Below, piece after piece: positions 40,365 through 48,265 of a stretch of DNA of 64,000 bases. This stretch comes from Allofournierella massiliensis (GTDB taxonomy: Bacteria > Bacillota > Clostridia > Oscillospirales > Ruminococcaceae). Made by a program: the position numbers and the translations under genes. The first letter of the stretch is position 1, and each line of letters begins with the position of its first letter. The notes below the pieces were generated by a model. That model was not told where the DNA came from. It ran no database searches and saw only the letters and a program-made list of their open reading frames with translations. Location of the stretch: positions 1 through 64,000 of the forward strand of contig NZ_SLUM01000010.1 of the NCBI RefSeq assembly GCF_004345265.1, written 5' to 3'.

Positions 40365-41351
40365 TTACAACGGCTGAAAACAGCTGTCCTCACGGTACAG
40401 CAGGGCAAACCGCTGATCGCTCAGGCTGCGGGCGCTGTTTGCGGGGGAAGCGTCTGCAACGGTGGGCGAAGTCTGCCCGTTCTGCGTGATACGGTCCTGC
40501 AACAGGGCCACCAGTGCGTCAAAGCTGCCCTCTGCCGGCGTCTCGCCTGCGGATTCTTCTGCGGCGGGCTGGGGTTCCCCGGCGGCAGTCTCATCCGGCA
40601 GCTGATCCGGAATGGCTTCGGTGGGCACATCCAGCAGCAGCCAGGTGATGTTCCGGCCATAGACGGTGGCAGAGTAGTAATCAAAGGCGAGCCCCTGATT
40701 GGCGGCGGCCTGCTTCAGCGCCACCAGATAGGAAGCGGCTTTTTCCAGCGTGACCTCAGGTGGTTCCCGGTCTGCACTGTGGAAGCCCGTATACAGTACG
40801 GTGGGCAGGGGAAGGCTATCGGCGGAAAACTCCATTCCAACCCGGAACAGAGGATTTTGTGAATCGAATACCCGGTCGTTATCTTCCGGGTAGAAGGTGA
40901 GGGTGGTTTCGTAGGGGGAGCGGCCCTTCAGATCCCGGCACAGCCGGTTGGTATCCAGCTGGTCGGCCAGCTCATTGCGCAGCCGGTTGGAGGTGTTCAG
41001 ACCGCTGTCCACCGTCAGGGCGCGATTGGTATAAACCTGGCCGCTGCTCACATAGGCGGAAAAGCCCACGTCCTCCTCTCCGGTCTGGTATACCGGGCAG
41101 ACATAGCGGCGCTTGCCGTCCGCGCAGGTGTAGCGGGCATTGCCCACCACATAGCCCTCACCGGGGTATTTGGCCTGTAAAGCGTCATTGATGGTGTGCA
41201 CCGTCCACCGGGCGGATATGGGGTTGCCCACCTGCCGTTCCACCACCAGCACCAGACCGGCGATGAGCACCAGTGCGAGCAGGGCGGCGGCAATCCGGGT
41301 GAGCGGGGTCTGCCGGATTTTGGGAAGAGCCGGCCATTTGATTTTATTCAT
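40365..41351 (-). CDS. Membrane-anchored extracellular protein of the ECF sigma operon
   Basis: The 328-residue protein has one membrane helix (about 19-38) and a long extracellular part with four cysteines and an acidic Pro/Ala/Glu-rich segment (about 250-280). I do not recognise the family. It overlaps the anti-sigma gene by 8 nt and has AAGGAGG 11 nt before its ATG, so it belongs to the same operon. It may help sense or transmit the envelope signal that frees the sigma factor; that is inference from position. Confidence 0.55.
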   Translation of the reverse strand: MNKIKWPALPKIRQTPLTRIAAALLALVLIAGLVLVVERQVGNPISARWTVHTINDALQAKYPGEGYVVGNARYTCADGKRRYVCPVYQTGEEDVGFSAYVSSGQVYTNRALTVDSGLNTSNRLRNELADQLDTNRLCRDLKGRSPYETTLTFYPEDNDRVFDSQNPLFRVGMEFSADSLPLPTVLYTGFHSADREPPEVTLEKAASYLVALKQAAANQGLAFDYYSATVYGRNITWLLLDVPTEAIPDQLPDETAAGEPQPAAEESAGETPAEGSFDALVALLQDRITQNGQTSPTVADASPANSARSLSDQRFALLYREDSCFQPL

Positions 41352-41892
41352 CCAAAGATTCCTCCTTTGGGTCGGATTGGCCCCGGCGCAGCCCGCCGAA
41401 GGCGAAGTGCAGCAGTTTGGCGATGAGCGCGCCCACCAGCAGGGCGGACAGATACAGCCCGGCCTGCATCAGGGAAGTGCGGTTCGGTGTGCTGACCAGC
41501 AGCACCAGCGCCATGGGAATGGCGCTGATGATGGCTGCGAACCAGACACTGCGGCGCAGGAATACATAGCCCAGTGCACCCAGCGCAGGCAGGCCCCAGG
41601 CCAGGAACGGCCCGTTTGCCAGCGCAAGGCATACCACAAATCCGGCCACCGCCATCAGGGCACTTTGGGCCAGCAGCTTGCGCTGGATGCGCCCCAGCAC
41701 CCGGGCAGCGTCCGGTTCCGGTGCGGGCAGCTGGATGCCGCCGGAATCCAGATACGCCTGGCAGGCAGGGCAGTGGGCCACATGGGCGTGTACCAGAGCT
41801 TCACTGTCCTCACTGGCGACGCCGTCGGCCACCAGCGGAATCAGATCCCTGCACACGTCGCAGGAAATGTCTGACACGATGCCTTTGTTCAT
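41344..41892 (-). CDS. Zinc-finger anti-sigma factor
   Basis: The 182-residue protein begins with an anti-sigma zinc-finger (zf-HC2) segment: CDVC at residues 11-14 and HVAHCPAC near 37-44 (the H-x3-C-x2-C core). Three or more membrane helices follow (from about residue 75). The zinc domain should hold the sigma factor at the membrane. The ATG overlaps the sigma stop codon (ATGA). GAGGAGGG supports the start. Confidence 0.85.
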   Translation of the reverse strand: MNKGIVSDISCDVCRDLIPLVADGVASEDSEALVHAHVAHCPACQAYLDSGGIQLPAPEPDAARVLGRIQRKLLAQSALMAVAGFVVCLALANGPFLAWGLPALGALGYVFLRRSVWFAAIISAIPMALVLLVSTPNRTSLMQAGLYLSALLVGALIAKLLHFAFGGLRRGQSDPKEESLDE

Positions 41893-42401
41893 TGCATCGA
41901 TCCCTCCTCTTGTTTCAGTTGATCCCGCAGCCAGTTGCGGGTGCGGAAACTCAGCATCCGGGCGGAATTCTCCGTGATGCCGCATGCCTGGGCGATTTCG
42001 GCAAAGGAATAGCCCTGGGCCCGCATTAAAAGAACGGTGCGGGCATTCGGTTTGCACGTCTCCAACAGCTGGCGTGCCCGGCGAGCCAGATCCCGGGTGT
42101 CGCATTCCTCCTCCAGGCCGCGGGGGTCCGGCATGTCCTGCTCCAGATAGCCCGCCAGCATATCGTCGTAGGAAAGGGTGGGCCGTTTGCGGCGCAGTGC
42201 ATCCACCCACACGTTGCGTGCAATGGTGAACAGCCAGGTTTTTATGCTGCTGCGTCCCTCGAAGCGGCCGAAGGCACGCACCGCCTTTAAAAAGGTTTCA
42301 CTGAGCAGGTCCTCCGCCCAGACAGGGTCATGGGTGAGCCCGCAGAGATAGCGATAGATGTCCGGGCTGTAAAGCTGATACAGTTCTTCCAGGTCCTGCA
42401 A
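41889..42401 (-). CDS. ECF RNA polymerase sigma factor (sigma-70 family)
   Basis: The 170-residue protein has sigma region 2 (YSPDIYRYLCGLTHDPVWAEDLLSET-like span, residues 10-35, then FEGRSSIKTWLFTIARNV) and region 4 with a helix-turn-helix SFAEIAQACGITENSARMLS near 133. The start is TTG at 42401: AGGAGG lies 7 nt upstream, whereas a GTG at 42407 is too close to it and the TTG at 42440 lacks a site. Sigma, anti-sigma and a membrane protein form one operon under an ECF-type promoter. Confidence 0.85.
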   Translation of the reverse strand: MQDLEELYQLYSPDIYRYLCGLTHDPVWAEDLLSETFLKAVRAFGRFEGRSSIKTWLFTIARNVWVDALRRKRPTLSYDDMLAGYLEQDMPDPRGLEEECDTRDLARRARQLLETCKPNARTVLLMRAQGYSFAEIAQACGITENSARMLSFRTRNWLRDQLKQEEGSMQ

Positions 42402-42468
42402 GCGCACCCCTCCTTTCCGATCTGCCCCTTTTTCGGGCAATGAATGTAAAACAGCCGTTTCGCTCTAT

Positions 42469-42496
42469 TAGACGGCTGTATCGACCGTCCGTTACA
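42469..42496 (-). promoter_or_regulatory. Autoregulatory ECF-type promoter
   Basis: On the minus strand TGTAAC (42496-42491), 16 nt, CGTCTA (42474-42469) matches the SigM/SigW-like pattern recognised by many Firmicute ECF factors. It lies 68 nt upstream of the sigma start codon. ACAGCCGT/ACGGCTGT arms (42451-42458, 42472-42479) straddle the -10 element. Confidence 0.75.
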
Positions 42497-42503
42497 GAAA
42501 ACA

Positions 42504-42541
42504 CAAAAAAATTCCGCCGGGCCCGGAAAGCTCGGCGGAAT
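42504..42541 (-). terminator. Terminator of the esterase gene
   Basis: Read on minus, ATTCCGCCG pairs with CGGCGGAAT (42541-42533 with 42519-42511) and is followed by T7. Confidence 0.8.
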
Positions 42542-42544
42542 GGG

Positions 42545-43309
42545 TTATGCAGTGGGTTTTGCCTTGCTGTTCAGCTGCTGCAGCAGCTGGGGTAAAAAGT
42601 AAACGGCCTGCTTTGCCCACCAGGGCCAGTCGTGGCTCACATCCTCGCCCCAGTAATCCACAAAGGCAGGCATGCGCCGGTCGGTCAACGCCTGGGCCAT
42701 GGCCCGGGTGTCGGCCAGAAAATCATCCTCGTAGGGGCCGCGGCCGCAGCACAAAAACAGGGGAGCCAGCCGGGTGGAGGGCAGGCCCTCGGTGTGCAGC
42801 AGGGGCAGATATTCCAGCGGGCTGTTGCGCAGGGTCAGATCGTCGTGATAGGGGCCAAACCAGGTGGCGGCAGAATAGCTGCCGGACAGGCAGATTGCAC
42901 CGCATACCAGCTCCGGCCGCCGCAGATACAGGTTCAGCGCATGACCCGCACCCAGGCTGCAGCCCAGCAGAGCTACCCGTGTATGGGTACCGCCGTTCAG
43001 CGCCAGTACCCGGGGAATCAGTTCGCCCGCCAGATAGTTGAACCAGCGTTCCTGCGTCTCGCTGCGGGCCCGGCCCTCGCCGCTGCCCATCCAGCTTTCC
43101 GCGTCCACACTGTCTGCACAGAACAACTGGATGCGGCCTGCGTCGATCAGCGGAGCCAGCGCGGCTACCATGCCGTGATCCTCCCAATCGTAAAAACGGC
43201 CTCCCTCGCAGGCGAAGGCAAGGCAGGGAAGGCCGGAATGGCCGAACACCTTGAACTCCATCTCCCGCTTTAAAAAGCGGCTGGGTTCCTTGTAATACTG
43301 GATCTCCAA
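42545..43309 (-). CDS. Alpha/beta-hydrolase esterase (esterase D/PHB-depolymerase-like)
   Basis: The 254-residue protein has the nucleophile elbow LGCSLGAGH near residue 115 and a late SHDWPWWAKQAV segment with the likely catalytic His near 229. It resembles the putative esterase family that includes esterase D and antigen 85. No signal peptide is seen. The start is TTG at 43309 with GGGAGGG 8 nt before it; no ATG precedes the conserved YYKEPSRFL start. Substrate unknown. Confidence 0.78.
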   Translation of the reverse strand: MEIQYYKEPSRFLKREMEFKVFGHSGLPCLAFACEGGRFYDWEDHGMVAALAPLIDAGRIQLFCADSVDAESWMGSGEGRARSETQERWFNYLAGELIPRVLALNGGTHTRVALLGCSLGAGHALNLYLRRPELVCGAICLSGSYSAATWFGPYHDDLTLRNSPLEYLPLLHTEGLPSTRLAPLFLCCGRGPYEDDFLADTRAMAQALTDRRMPAFVDYWGEDVSHDWPWWAKQAVYFLPQLLQQLNSKAKPTA

Positions 43310-43410
43310 GCAAAATCCCTCCCAAGCAGTGAAAAGTCACCGCGAATTGCATTACCTTCATTATAGAATGGCCGGGCGAACCGGTCAAGCAGGGCAGAAG
43401 AGCAGAACAC

Positions 43411-43446
43411 AAAAAAGCCGGTCATCCGAAGATGACCGGCAGTTTT
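43411..43446. terminator. Terminator of rpmB, bidirectional
   Basis: GCCGGTCATC (43417-43426) and GATGACCGGC (43431-43440) form a 10-bp stem with TTTTTT on the minus exit and AGTTTTT on the plus exit. Confidence 0.88.
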
Positions 43447-43458
43447 TGCGTTGAAAAA

Positions 43459-43647
43459 TCAAACAGCGCGGGTAACCTTGCCCGAGCGCAGGCAGCGGGT
43501 GCAGGCGTAGATGTACTTGGGAGAACCGTCTACAATAGCCTTAACACGCTTCACGTTCGCCTTCCAGGTGCGGTTAGACCGACGATGAGAGTGGGAAACC
43601 TGGATGCCGAAGGAAACGCCCTTGCCACAACAATTGCACTTTGCCAT
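43459..43647 (-). CDS. rpmB: 50S ribosomal protein L28
   Basis: The 62-residue basic protein begins MAKCNCCGKGVSFG and contains HSHRRSNRTWKANVK, both typical of L28. Two CxxC-type cysteine pairs (residues 4-7, and CTRC near 50) suggest the zinc-binding form. GAGGAGGTGCAGCAA precedes the ATG at 43647. It has its own promoter and terminator. In Bacillus rpmB lies by spoVM; here it is apart. Confidence 0.96.
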   Translation of the reverse strand: MAKCNCCGKGVSFGIQVSHSHRRSNRTWKANVKRVKAIVDGSPKYIYACTRCLRSGKVTRAV

Positions 43648-43685
43648 TTGCTGCACCTCCTCGATTTAATTTAAGTCGCTAGAAT

Positions 43686-43714
43686 ATAATAGCAAGCCGG
43701 AAGGGAAAAATCAA
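43686..43714 (-). promoter_or_regulatory. Promoter of rpmB
   Basis: On the minus strand TTGATT (43714-43709), 17 nt, TATTAT (43691-43686). The leader is only about 30 nt. Confidence 0.7.
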
Positions 43715-43763
43715 GGGTTTTTTTAAAATATCTTTGAAAAACTCTGAAAAAGTCCCATTTTGC

Positions 43764-43792
43764 TTGTGAACGGCCCCAAAAAACGCTATAAT
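43764..43792 (+). promoter_or_regulatory. Promoter of the M50 protease-scpAB operon
   Basis: TTGTGA (43764-43769), 17 nt, TATAAT (43787-43792). The leader to 43908 is about 110 nt and AT-rich near 43861. Confidence 0.65.
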
Positions 43793-43908
43793 AAAAAGCA
43801 AACTGCCAGATACGCCCTGCATTTGCGCCGGGCAGCGTGCAGTGATTGCTGAAAGACATTCTACCTTATTTTATATAAGGCGTCAAACGAAGAAAAAGGG
43901 AGAGTTTT

Positions 43909-44583
43909 ATGGGTCTGATCAGTCCTGCCCAGCTGCTTGTCTGGGTGATGCGCGGGCTTGCCATGCTGCTGGCCATTCCGGTGCACGAGTCCGCCCACGC
44001 CTGGGCAAGCGCCAAGCTGGGTGATCCCACCGCAAAAAATATGGGTCGGCTTTCGCTGAATCCCATGGCGCACTTCGATTTGTTGGGTGCAGTGTGTATG
44101 ATTGTGGCCGGTATCGGCTGGGCCAAACCGGTTCCGGTGTATCCCCAGCGGTACAAAAACCCCAAGCTGGGCATGGCCCTCAGCGCGGCGGCCGGGCCGC
44201 TTTCCAATCTGGTGCTGGCGTATCTGTCTATGATGCTGTATAAGCTGGCATACTATTTCCTGCCGGCAGGCATGGCGGCGGAGCTGGTGCTCTACTTCCT
44301 TTATTATATGGTGGCAATCAATGTGTCGCTGGCGGTATTCAATCTGCTGCCGGTGCCGCCCTTCGACGGCAGCCGCATCCTGCTGCTGGTGCTGCCCCGG
44401 CATCTGTATTTCAAGGTGATGCAGTACGAGCGGCAGATCTTTATCGGCATGTTCCTTTTGCTGATGTTTGGCGTGTTTGATGTTCCCCTCTACTGGTTGA
44501 ACAACGGCATGTGGGGTATTCTGAACAATGCCACCGCCTTCATCGACCGGGCGGTCTACATGGCCGCGGGTGTTGCGGTGTAA
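43909..44583 (+). CDS. Site-2 protease family membrane metalloprotease (M50)
   Basis: The 224-residue membrane protein carries the zinc motif HESAHAW at residues 25-31 and the second-metal motif NLLPVPPFDGSRIL near 145-158. Four or more helices surround them. It is the short single-domain type without PDZ, which commonly precedes scpA in Clostridia and whose substrate is unknown. The gap to scpA is 12 nt with AAGGAGG, so they share a transcript. Confidence 0.9.
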   Translation: MGLISPAQLLVWVMRGLAMLLAIPVHESAHAWASAKLGDPTAKNMGRLSLNPMAHFDLLGAVCMIVAGIGWAKPVPVYPQRYKNPKLGMALSAAAGPLSNLVLAYLSMMLYKLAYYFLPAGMAAELVLYFLYYMVAINVSLAVFNLLPVPPFDGSRILLLVLPRHLYFKVMQYERQIFIGMFLLLMFGVFDVPLYWLNNGMWGILNNATAFIDRAVYMAAGVAV

Positions 44584-44595
44584 GGAGGGGAAAGT

Positions 44596-45315
44596 ATGGA
44601 GACTTTGACCTTCCATCTGGAGGAATTCGACGGCCCGCTGGACGTGCTGCTCTATCTTGTGAGCAAAAACAAGATGAATATCTACGACATCCCCATTCTG
44701 GAGCTGATCGACCAGTACACCAGCCTGATCAACGGCCTGCAGGAAAACCGGATGGAGGTGGCCAGCGAGTTTATCGAGATGGCTGCCCGTCTGGTGCAGA
44801 TGAAGAGCTTTCTGCTTCTGCCCCGCAGCGAGGAAGCGGAGCGGATGAAGGAAGAGCTCACCGGCCAGCTGATCGAATACAGCGCCTGCAAGGAGGTGGC
44901 CCGCCAGTTGGGCGAACAGGCTGCCTGCCATTGCAGCTTTGTGCGCCCGCCCATGGAGCTGGAGCAGGATAACACCTACCGCCTGACCCATGAAGCGACC
45001 CTTCTGGCCCAGGCCATGGAGCTGCTGTTGGGCAGAAGCCGGCGCCGCAAGGCCGCGCCCAACCAGCAGAGCTTTGAGCCGCTGGTTACTGCGCCGTTTG
45101 TATCGGTGGCCAGCCGAGTGGTGCATGTGCTGCGCAGCATTGTTACAGGCCGGGTGGCAAGCCTGCGGGGGTTGTTCAATCGGGGCGGAAGCCGCAGCCA
45201 GACGGTGGCAACCTTTCTGGCGGTGCTGGAGCTGATCCGTGCGGGACGCATCGAGATCGACGATCAGGAAACCCTCACCGTGCGCCGGGGCCGGATGAAG
45301 AAACAGGAGAGTTGA
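44596..45315 (+). CDS. scpA: Segregation and condensation protein A
   Basis: The 239-residue kleisin begins with the typical LEEFDGPLDVLLYLVSKNKM at residues 7-26 and ends in a winged-helix region. ScpA bridges Smc heads with ScpB to compact and segregate the chromosome. The scpB gene follows immediately. Confidence 0.95.
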   Translation: METLTFHLEEFDGPLDVLLYLVSKNKMNIYDIPILELIDQYTSLINGLQENRMEVASEFIEMAARLVQMKSFLLLPRSEEAERMKEELTGQLIEYSACKEVARQLGEQAACHCSFVRPPMELEQDNTYRLTHEATLLAQAMELLLGRSRRRKAAPNQQSFEPLVTAPFVSVASRVVHVLRSIVTGRVASLRGLFNRGGSRSQTVATFLAVLELIRAGRIEIDDQETLTVRRGRMKKQES

Positions 45316-45323
45316 CAAAAGGC

Positions 45324-45890
45324 ATGACACAGAAGGAAAAGGAATATAAGGCGGCTGTGGAGGCCGTCCTGTTCGCCCATGGCGATGCCATCGGAGCGGA
45401 CAAGATTGCCGAGGCGCTGGAGATCCCGAAGGATCAGACGGTGGCCATTCTGGAGCAGTTGCAAAAGGAATATGAAAAGGCGGACCGGGGCCTGTGCATC
45501 CTGCCCCTGGGCGACAAATGGCAGATGGCCACCAAAACCGCCGTGCAGGAACCGGTGAAGCGGGTACTGGACAACCGGCGCAACACGCCGCTTTCTCAGG
45601 CGGCGCTGGAGGTGCTGGCCATCATCGCCTACAATCAGCCGGTATCCCGCGGCTTTGTGGAGCAGGTGCGCGGCGTGGACTCCTCGTCCACCATCGCAAA
45701 GCTGATGGAAAAGGGGCTGGTGGAGGAAGCCGGACGGCTGGATCTGCCCGGCCGGCCCATCAGCCTGTGTACCACCGAGGTGTTTCTGCGCACCTTCGGT
45801 CTGGCCACACTGGAACAGCTGCCCCCGCTGCATGAAGGCGACGGCGTCCAGCTGGAGATGGCAGGCAGCACAGGCGAAGCGCAGGCCTGA
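45324..45890 (+). CDS. scpB: Segregation and condensation protein B
   Basis: The 188-residue protein has two winged-helix domains, with YKAAVEAVLFAHGDAI near the start and LEVLAIIAYNQPVSRGFVEQ near residue 94. It binds ScpA in the Smc complex. The start may be ATG at 45324 or TTG at 45312, which overlaps the scpA stop; AGGAG at 45305-45309 fits neither spacing well, so the start is uncertain by four codons. Confidence 0.93.
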   Translation: MTQKEKEYKAAVEAVLFAHGDAIGADKIAEALEIPKDQTVAILEQLQKEYEKADRGLCILPLGDKWQMATKTAVQEPVKRVLDNRRNTPLSQAALEVLAIIAYNQPVSRGFVEQVRGVDSSSTIAKLMEKGLVEEAGRLDLPGRPISLCTTEVFLRTFGLATLEQLPPLHEGDGVQLEMAGSTGEAQA

Positions 45891-45927
45891 TTTATCTACA
45901 CGCAACAACGGGTAAGGAGGCGAGCCG

Positions 45928-46770
45928 ATGGCCGTTGTATGGCTGATTCTGAAGGGAATCGGTTGGATTCTGCTGGTGCTTCTGGCGCTGCTCATCGCCG
46001 CGCTTCTGGTTCCGGTGACCGCTGAGCTCTGCTATGAACAGGGCAAATTCACTGCCGCGCTGCGGGTGCTGGCGGTGAGGGTGCGGCTGTATCCCCGCCC
46101 GGAGAAACCGGAAAAGCCGAAAAAACAAAAGAAGCCCCGAAAGCCGAAACAGGAAAAAACCGGGCCGGTGCAACCAAAGCCGACGCAGGCGGCGGTTAAA
46201 CCGGCGGAGGAAAAATTGGCAGCTCCGGCGGAAAAACCGGTGGAACCGGTAGCTTCTTCCGTGCAGGCGGAGCAGAAAACAGAGCCCGCACAAAAAGAGG
46301 GAACGCCTCAGCCCGCCGCCCGGCAGACCGGAAAAGTCGCCGCCCAGCCGCCGCAGCGCAAGGCGGACAAGACCCCGCCAAAGCAGGAAGCTCCGAAAAA
46401 AACGGAAAAAACCCTGCAGGAAACCGTAGACTGGGTGCTCACCTGGGTGCGCACCGGCGGCCAGATTCTGCGCCGCCTGCTGGAAGGCTTCAAGATCCAC
46501 CATATCCGGATCTATCTGCCCGTGCACCGGGAAAACGCCGCATCCACCGCACTGGCTGTGGGCGCGGTGCACGCGGGCCTTGGCGCCAGCTTCGGTATGC
46601 TGCAGAACTTTCTGGATCTGCGCATGGAGCAGCTGGTCATCGAGCCGGATTACACCGGCGAACATCAGGGGCAGGAACATTTCTCTTGTAAAATCACGTC
46701 CCATCTGATTATAATGGTAATAACAGGAGTCTGGGCGCTGCTTCGCCTTCGCAAGGAGAAGCTGATCTGA
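45928..46770 (+). CDS. DUF2953 domain-containing membrane protein
   Basis: The 280-residue protein has an N-terminal helix (about 5-27), a long Lys/Pro/Glu/Ala-rich low-complexity linker (about 50-160), and the C-terminal DUF2953 part with IHHIRIYLPVHRENAASTAL near 188 and a final helix. The family regularly sits between scpB and ytfJ in spore-forming Clostridia, which hints at a sporulation or envelope role, but none is proven. GGAGGCGAGCCG precedes the ATG. Confidence 0.8.
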   Translation: MAVVWLILKGIGWILLVLLALLIAALLVPVTAELCYEQGKFTAALRVLAVRVRLYPRPEKPEKPKKQKKPRKPKQEKTGPVQPKPTQAAVKPAEEKLAAPAEKPVEPVASSVQAEQKTEPAQKEGTPQPAARQTGKVAAQPPQRKADKTPPKQEAPKKTEKTLQETVDWVLTWVRTGGQILRRLLEGFKIHHIRIYLPVHRENAASTALAVGAVHAGLGASFGMLQNFLDLRMEQLVIEPDYTGEHQGQEHFSCKITSHLIIMVITGVWALLRLRKEKLI

Positions 46771-46849
46771 CGGCCGCCCGGCTCAGACAGAACCACAACG
46801 AAACACCCCGGCTTTGCAAGGCCGGTTGCATCACAGGAGGAAAACGACT

Positions 46850-47245
46850 ATGGCTGAACGTCCGCTTGAGGGTATGATGAGCGTTACCCTGGACAAGGTC
46901 CGCGAGATGGTTGGCTCCAACACCATCATCGGCGAACCCATCACACTGGAAGGCACCACCATTCTGCCGGTGTCCAAGGTCACCTTTGGCTTTGCGTCCG
47001 GCGGTTCCGACTTTGGCGCAAAGACCACCAAGGAGCTGTTCGGCGGCGGAAGCGGCGCGGGCGTGTCGGTCACCCCGGTGGCCTTCCTGGTCATCAAGGA
47101 CGGCAACGTGCGCACCATCCAGCTGGCGGATCACAACAGCACGGTGGACCGGGCGCTGAACATGGTGCCTGAGCTGGTGGACAAGCTCACCGGCCTGCTG
47201 AACAAGGGCGAGGCCGCCGCGGCCGACCCGGAACAGAAACAGTAA
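46850..47245 (+). CDS. ytfJ: GerW family sporulation protein YtfJ
   Basis: The 131-residue protein contains the family core GEPITLEGTTILPVSKVTFG near residues 28-47 and a Gly-rich FGGGSGAGVSVTPVAFLV near 64. GerW/YtfJ is needed for germination in Bacillus. AGGAGGAAAACGACT sets the start at 46850. Its neighbours match the conserved clostridial cluster. Confidence 0.92.
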   Translation: MAERPLEGMMSVTLDKVREMVGSNTIIGEPITLEGTTILPVSKVTFGFASGGSDFGAKTTKELFGGGSGAGVSVTPVAFLVIKDGNVRTIQLADHNSTVDRALNMVPELVDKLTGLLNKGEAAAADPEQKQ

Positions 47246-47321
47246 ACCAGGTCGGGCGGCATGTTCAATCTGCCGCCCGCTTTTTCTCCAATCAACCAAC
47301 AGAGAATATGAGGAACGGATT

Positions 47322-48164
47322 ATGGCATTGGAACGAGTACAAAAGGTAATGGCCGAGCAGGGCATGTGCTCCCGCCGCGCGGCGGAACAGATCATTCTGG
47401 AGGGCCGGGTGAAGGTGAACGGCCACCCGGTGAATCTGGGCGATAAGATGGATGTGAATCGCGATACCCTGAGCATCGACGGTCAGCGCATCCGACTGGA
47501 GAAAAAGCAGGAATATCACTACCTGATGCTGCACAAGCCCCGTGGCTTTGTGACCACCACCAGCGACGAGCGGGGCCGCAAGACCGTGATGGATCTGCTG
47601 GCCGATTACCCGGTGCGGGTATTCCCGGTGGGCCGTCTGGATAAGGACAGCGAGGGCCTGCTGCTGCTCACCAACGACGGCGGCTTCGCCAACCTGATGA
47701 TGCACCCCTCCCATGGTGTGAGCAAGCTCTACCGGGTTACCGTGCGTCCCCGCGCAGACGAGAGCCAGGTCATTGCCCTGAGCAAGGGCGTTACTCTGGA
47801 CGACGGCAGCGTGACCCAGCCTGCGGTGATCAACGTGGTGGTGGATGAGCCGGGCCGTACCGTGATGGAAATGACCATCAAGGAGGGCAAGAACCGGCAG
47901 ATCCGCCGCATGTGCGAGGCAGTGGGCCTGGAAGTGATCCGCCTGCGCCGCAGCGCCATGGGCGCGGTGAAGCTGGGCATGCTTCAGCCCGGCCAGTACC
48001 GGGAGCTGACCAAGAGCGAGGTGGCCGCCCTGCGCGCCGCCGCTCAGAAGGGCAAGGCCCGCTCCCAGACCCAGCGTGCTCAGGAGGCTGCCGAGCAGCG
48101 CCGTGAGCACCAGAAAAAGCGCACCACCGCCCCCTCCCGGCCCAGCCGGCCCCGGCGCGGCTGA
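47322..48164 (+). CDS. rluB: Ribosomal large-subunit pseudouridine synthase (RluB family)
   Basis: The 280-residue protein has an N-terminal S4 domain (ERVQKVMAEQGMCSRRAAEQ, residues 4-23) and an RsuA/RluB catalytic domain with GRLDKDSEGLLLLTNDG near 106, where Asp is catalytic. A basic Arg/Ala/Gln-rich tail (about 235-280) may bind rRNA. It modifies 23S rRNA near the peptidyl-transferase centre in characterised members. No Shine-Dalgarno match is strong, but GAGGAACGG lies before the ATG. Confidence 0.9.
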   Translation: MALERVQKVMAEQGMCSRRAAEQIILEGRVKVNGHPVNLGDKMDVNRDTLSIDGQRIRLEKKQEYHYLMLHKPRGFVTTTSDERGRKTVMDLLADYPVRVFPVGRLDKDSEGLLLLTNDGGFANLMMHPSHGVSKLYRVTVRPRADESQVIALSKGVTLDDGSVTQPAVINVVVDEPGRTVMEMTIKEGKNRQIRRMCEAVGLEVIRLRRSAMGAVKLGMLQPGQYRELTKSEVAALRAAAQKGKARSQTQRAQEAAEQRREHQKKRTTAPSRPSRPRRG

Positions 48165-48186
48165 TCGCACCCTGAATCCATTAAAA

Positions 48187-48231
48187 AAAGGCCCCCGGTC
48201 CGCCGCGTTCTGCGGCAGGCCGGGGGCCTTT
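48187..48231. terminator. Terminator between rluB and hydrogenase genes
   Basis: AGGCCCCCGG (48189-48198) pairs with CCGGGGGCCT (48220-48229), with an inner CCGC/GCGG stem. A7 on the left gives a strong U-tract for the minus strand; the plus side has only TTTGC. Confidence 0.75.
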
Positions 48232-48265
48232 GCTGTGCTTGCTGTTCTGTGGGCAGAAAAGAGGG

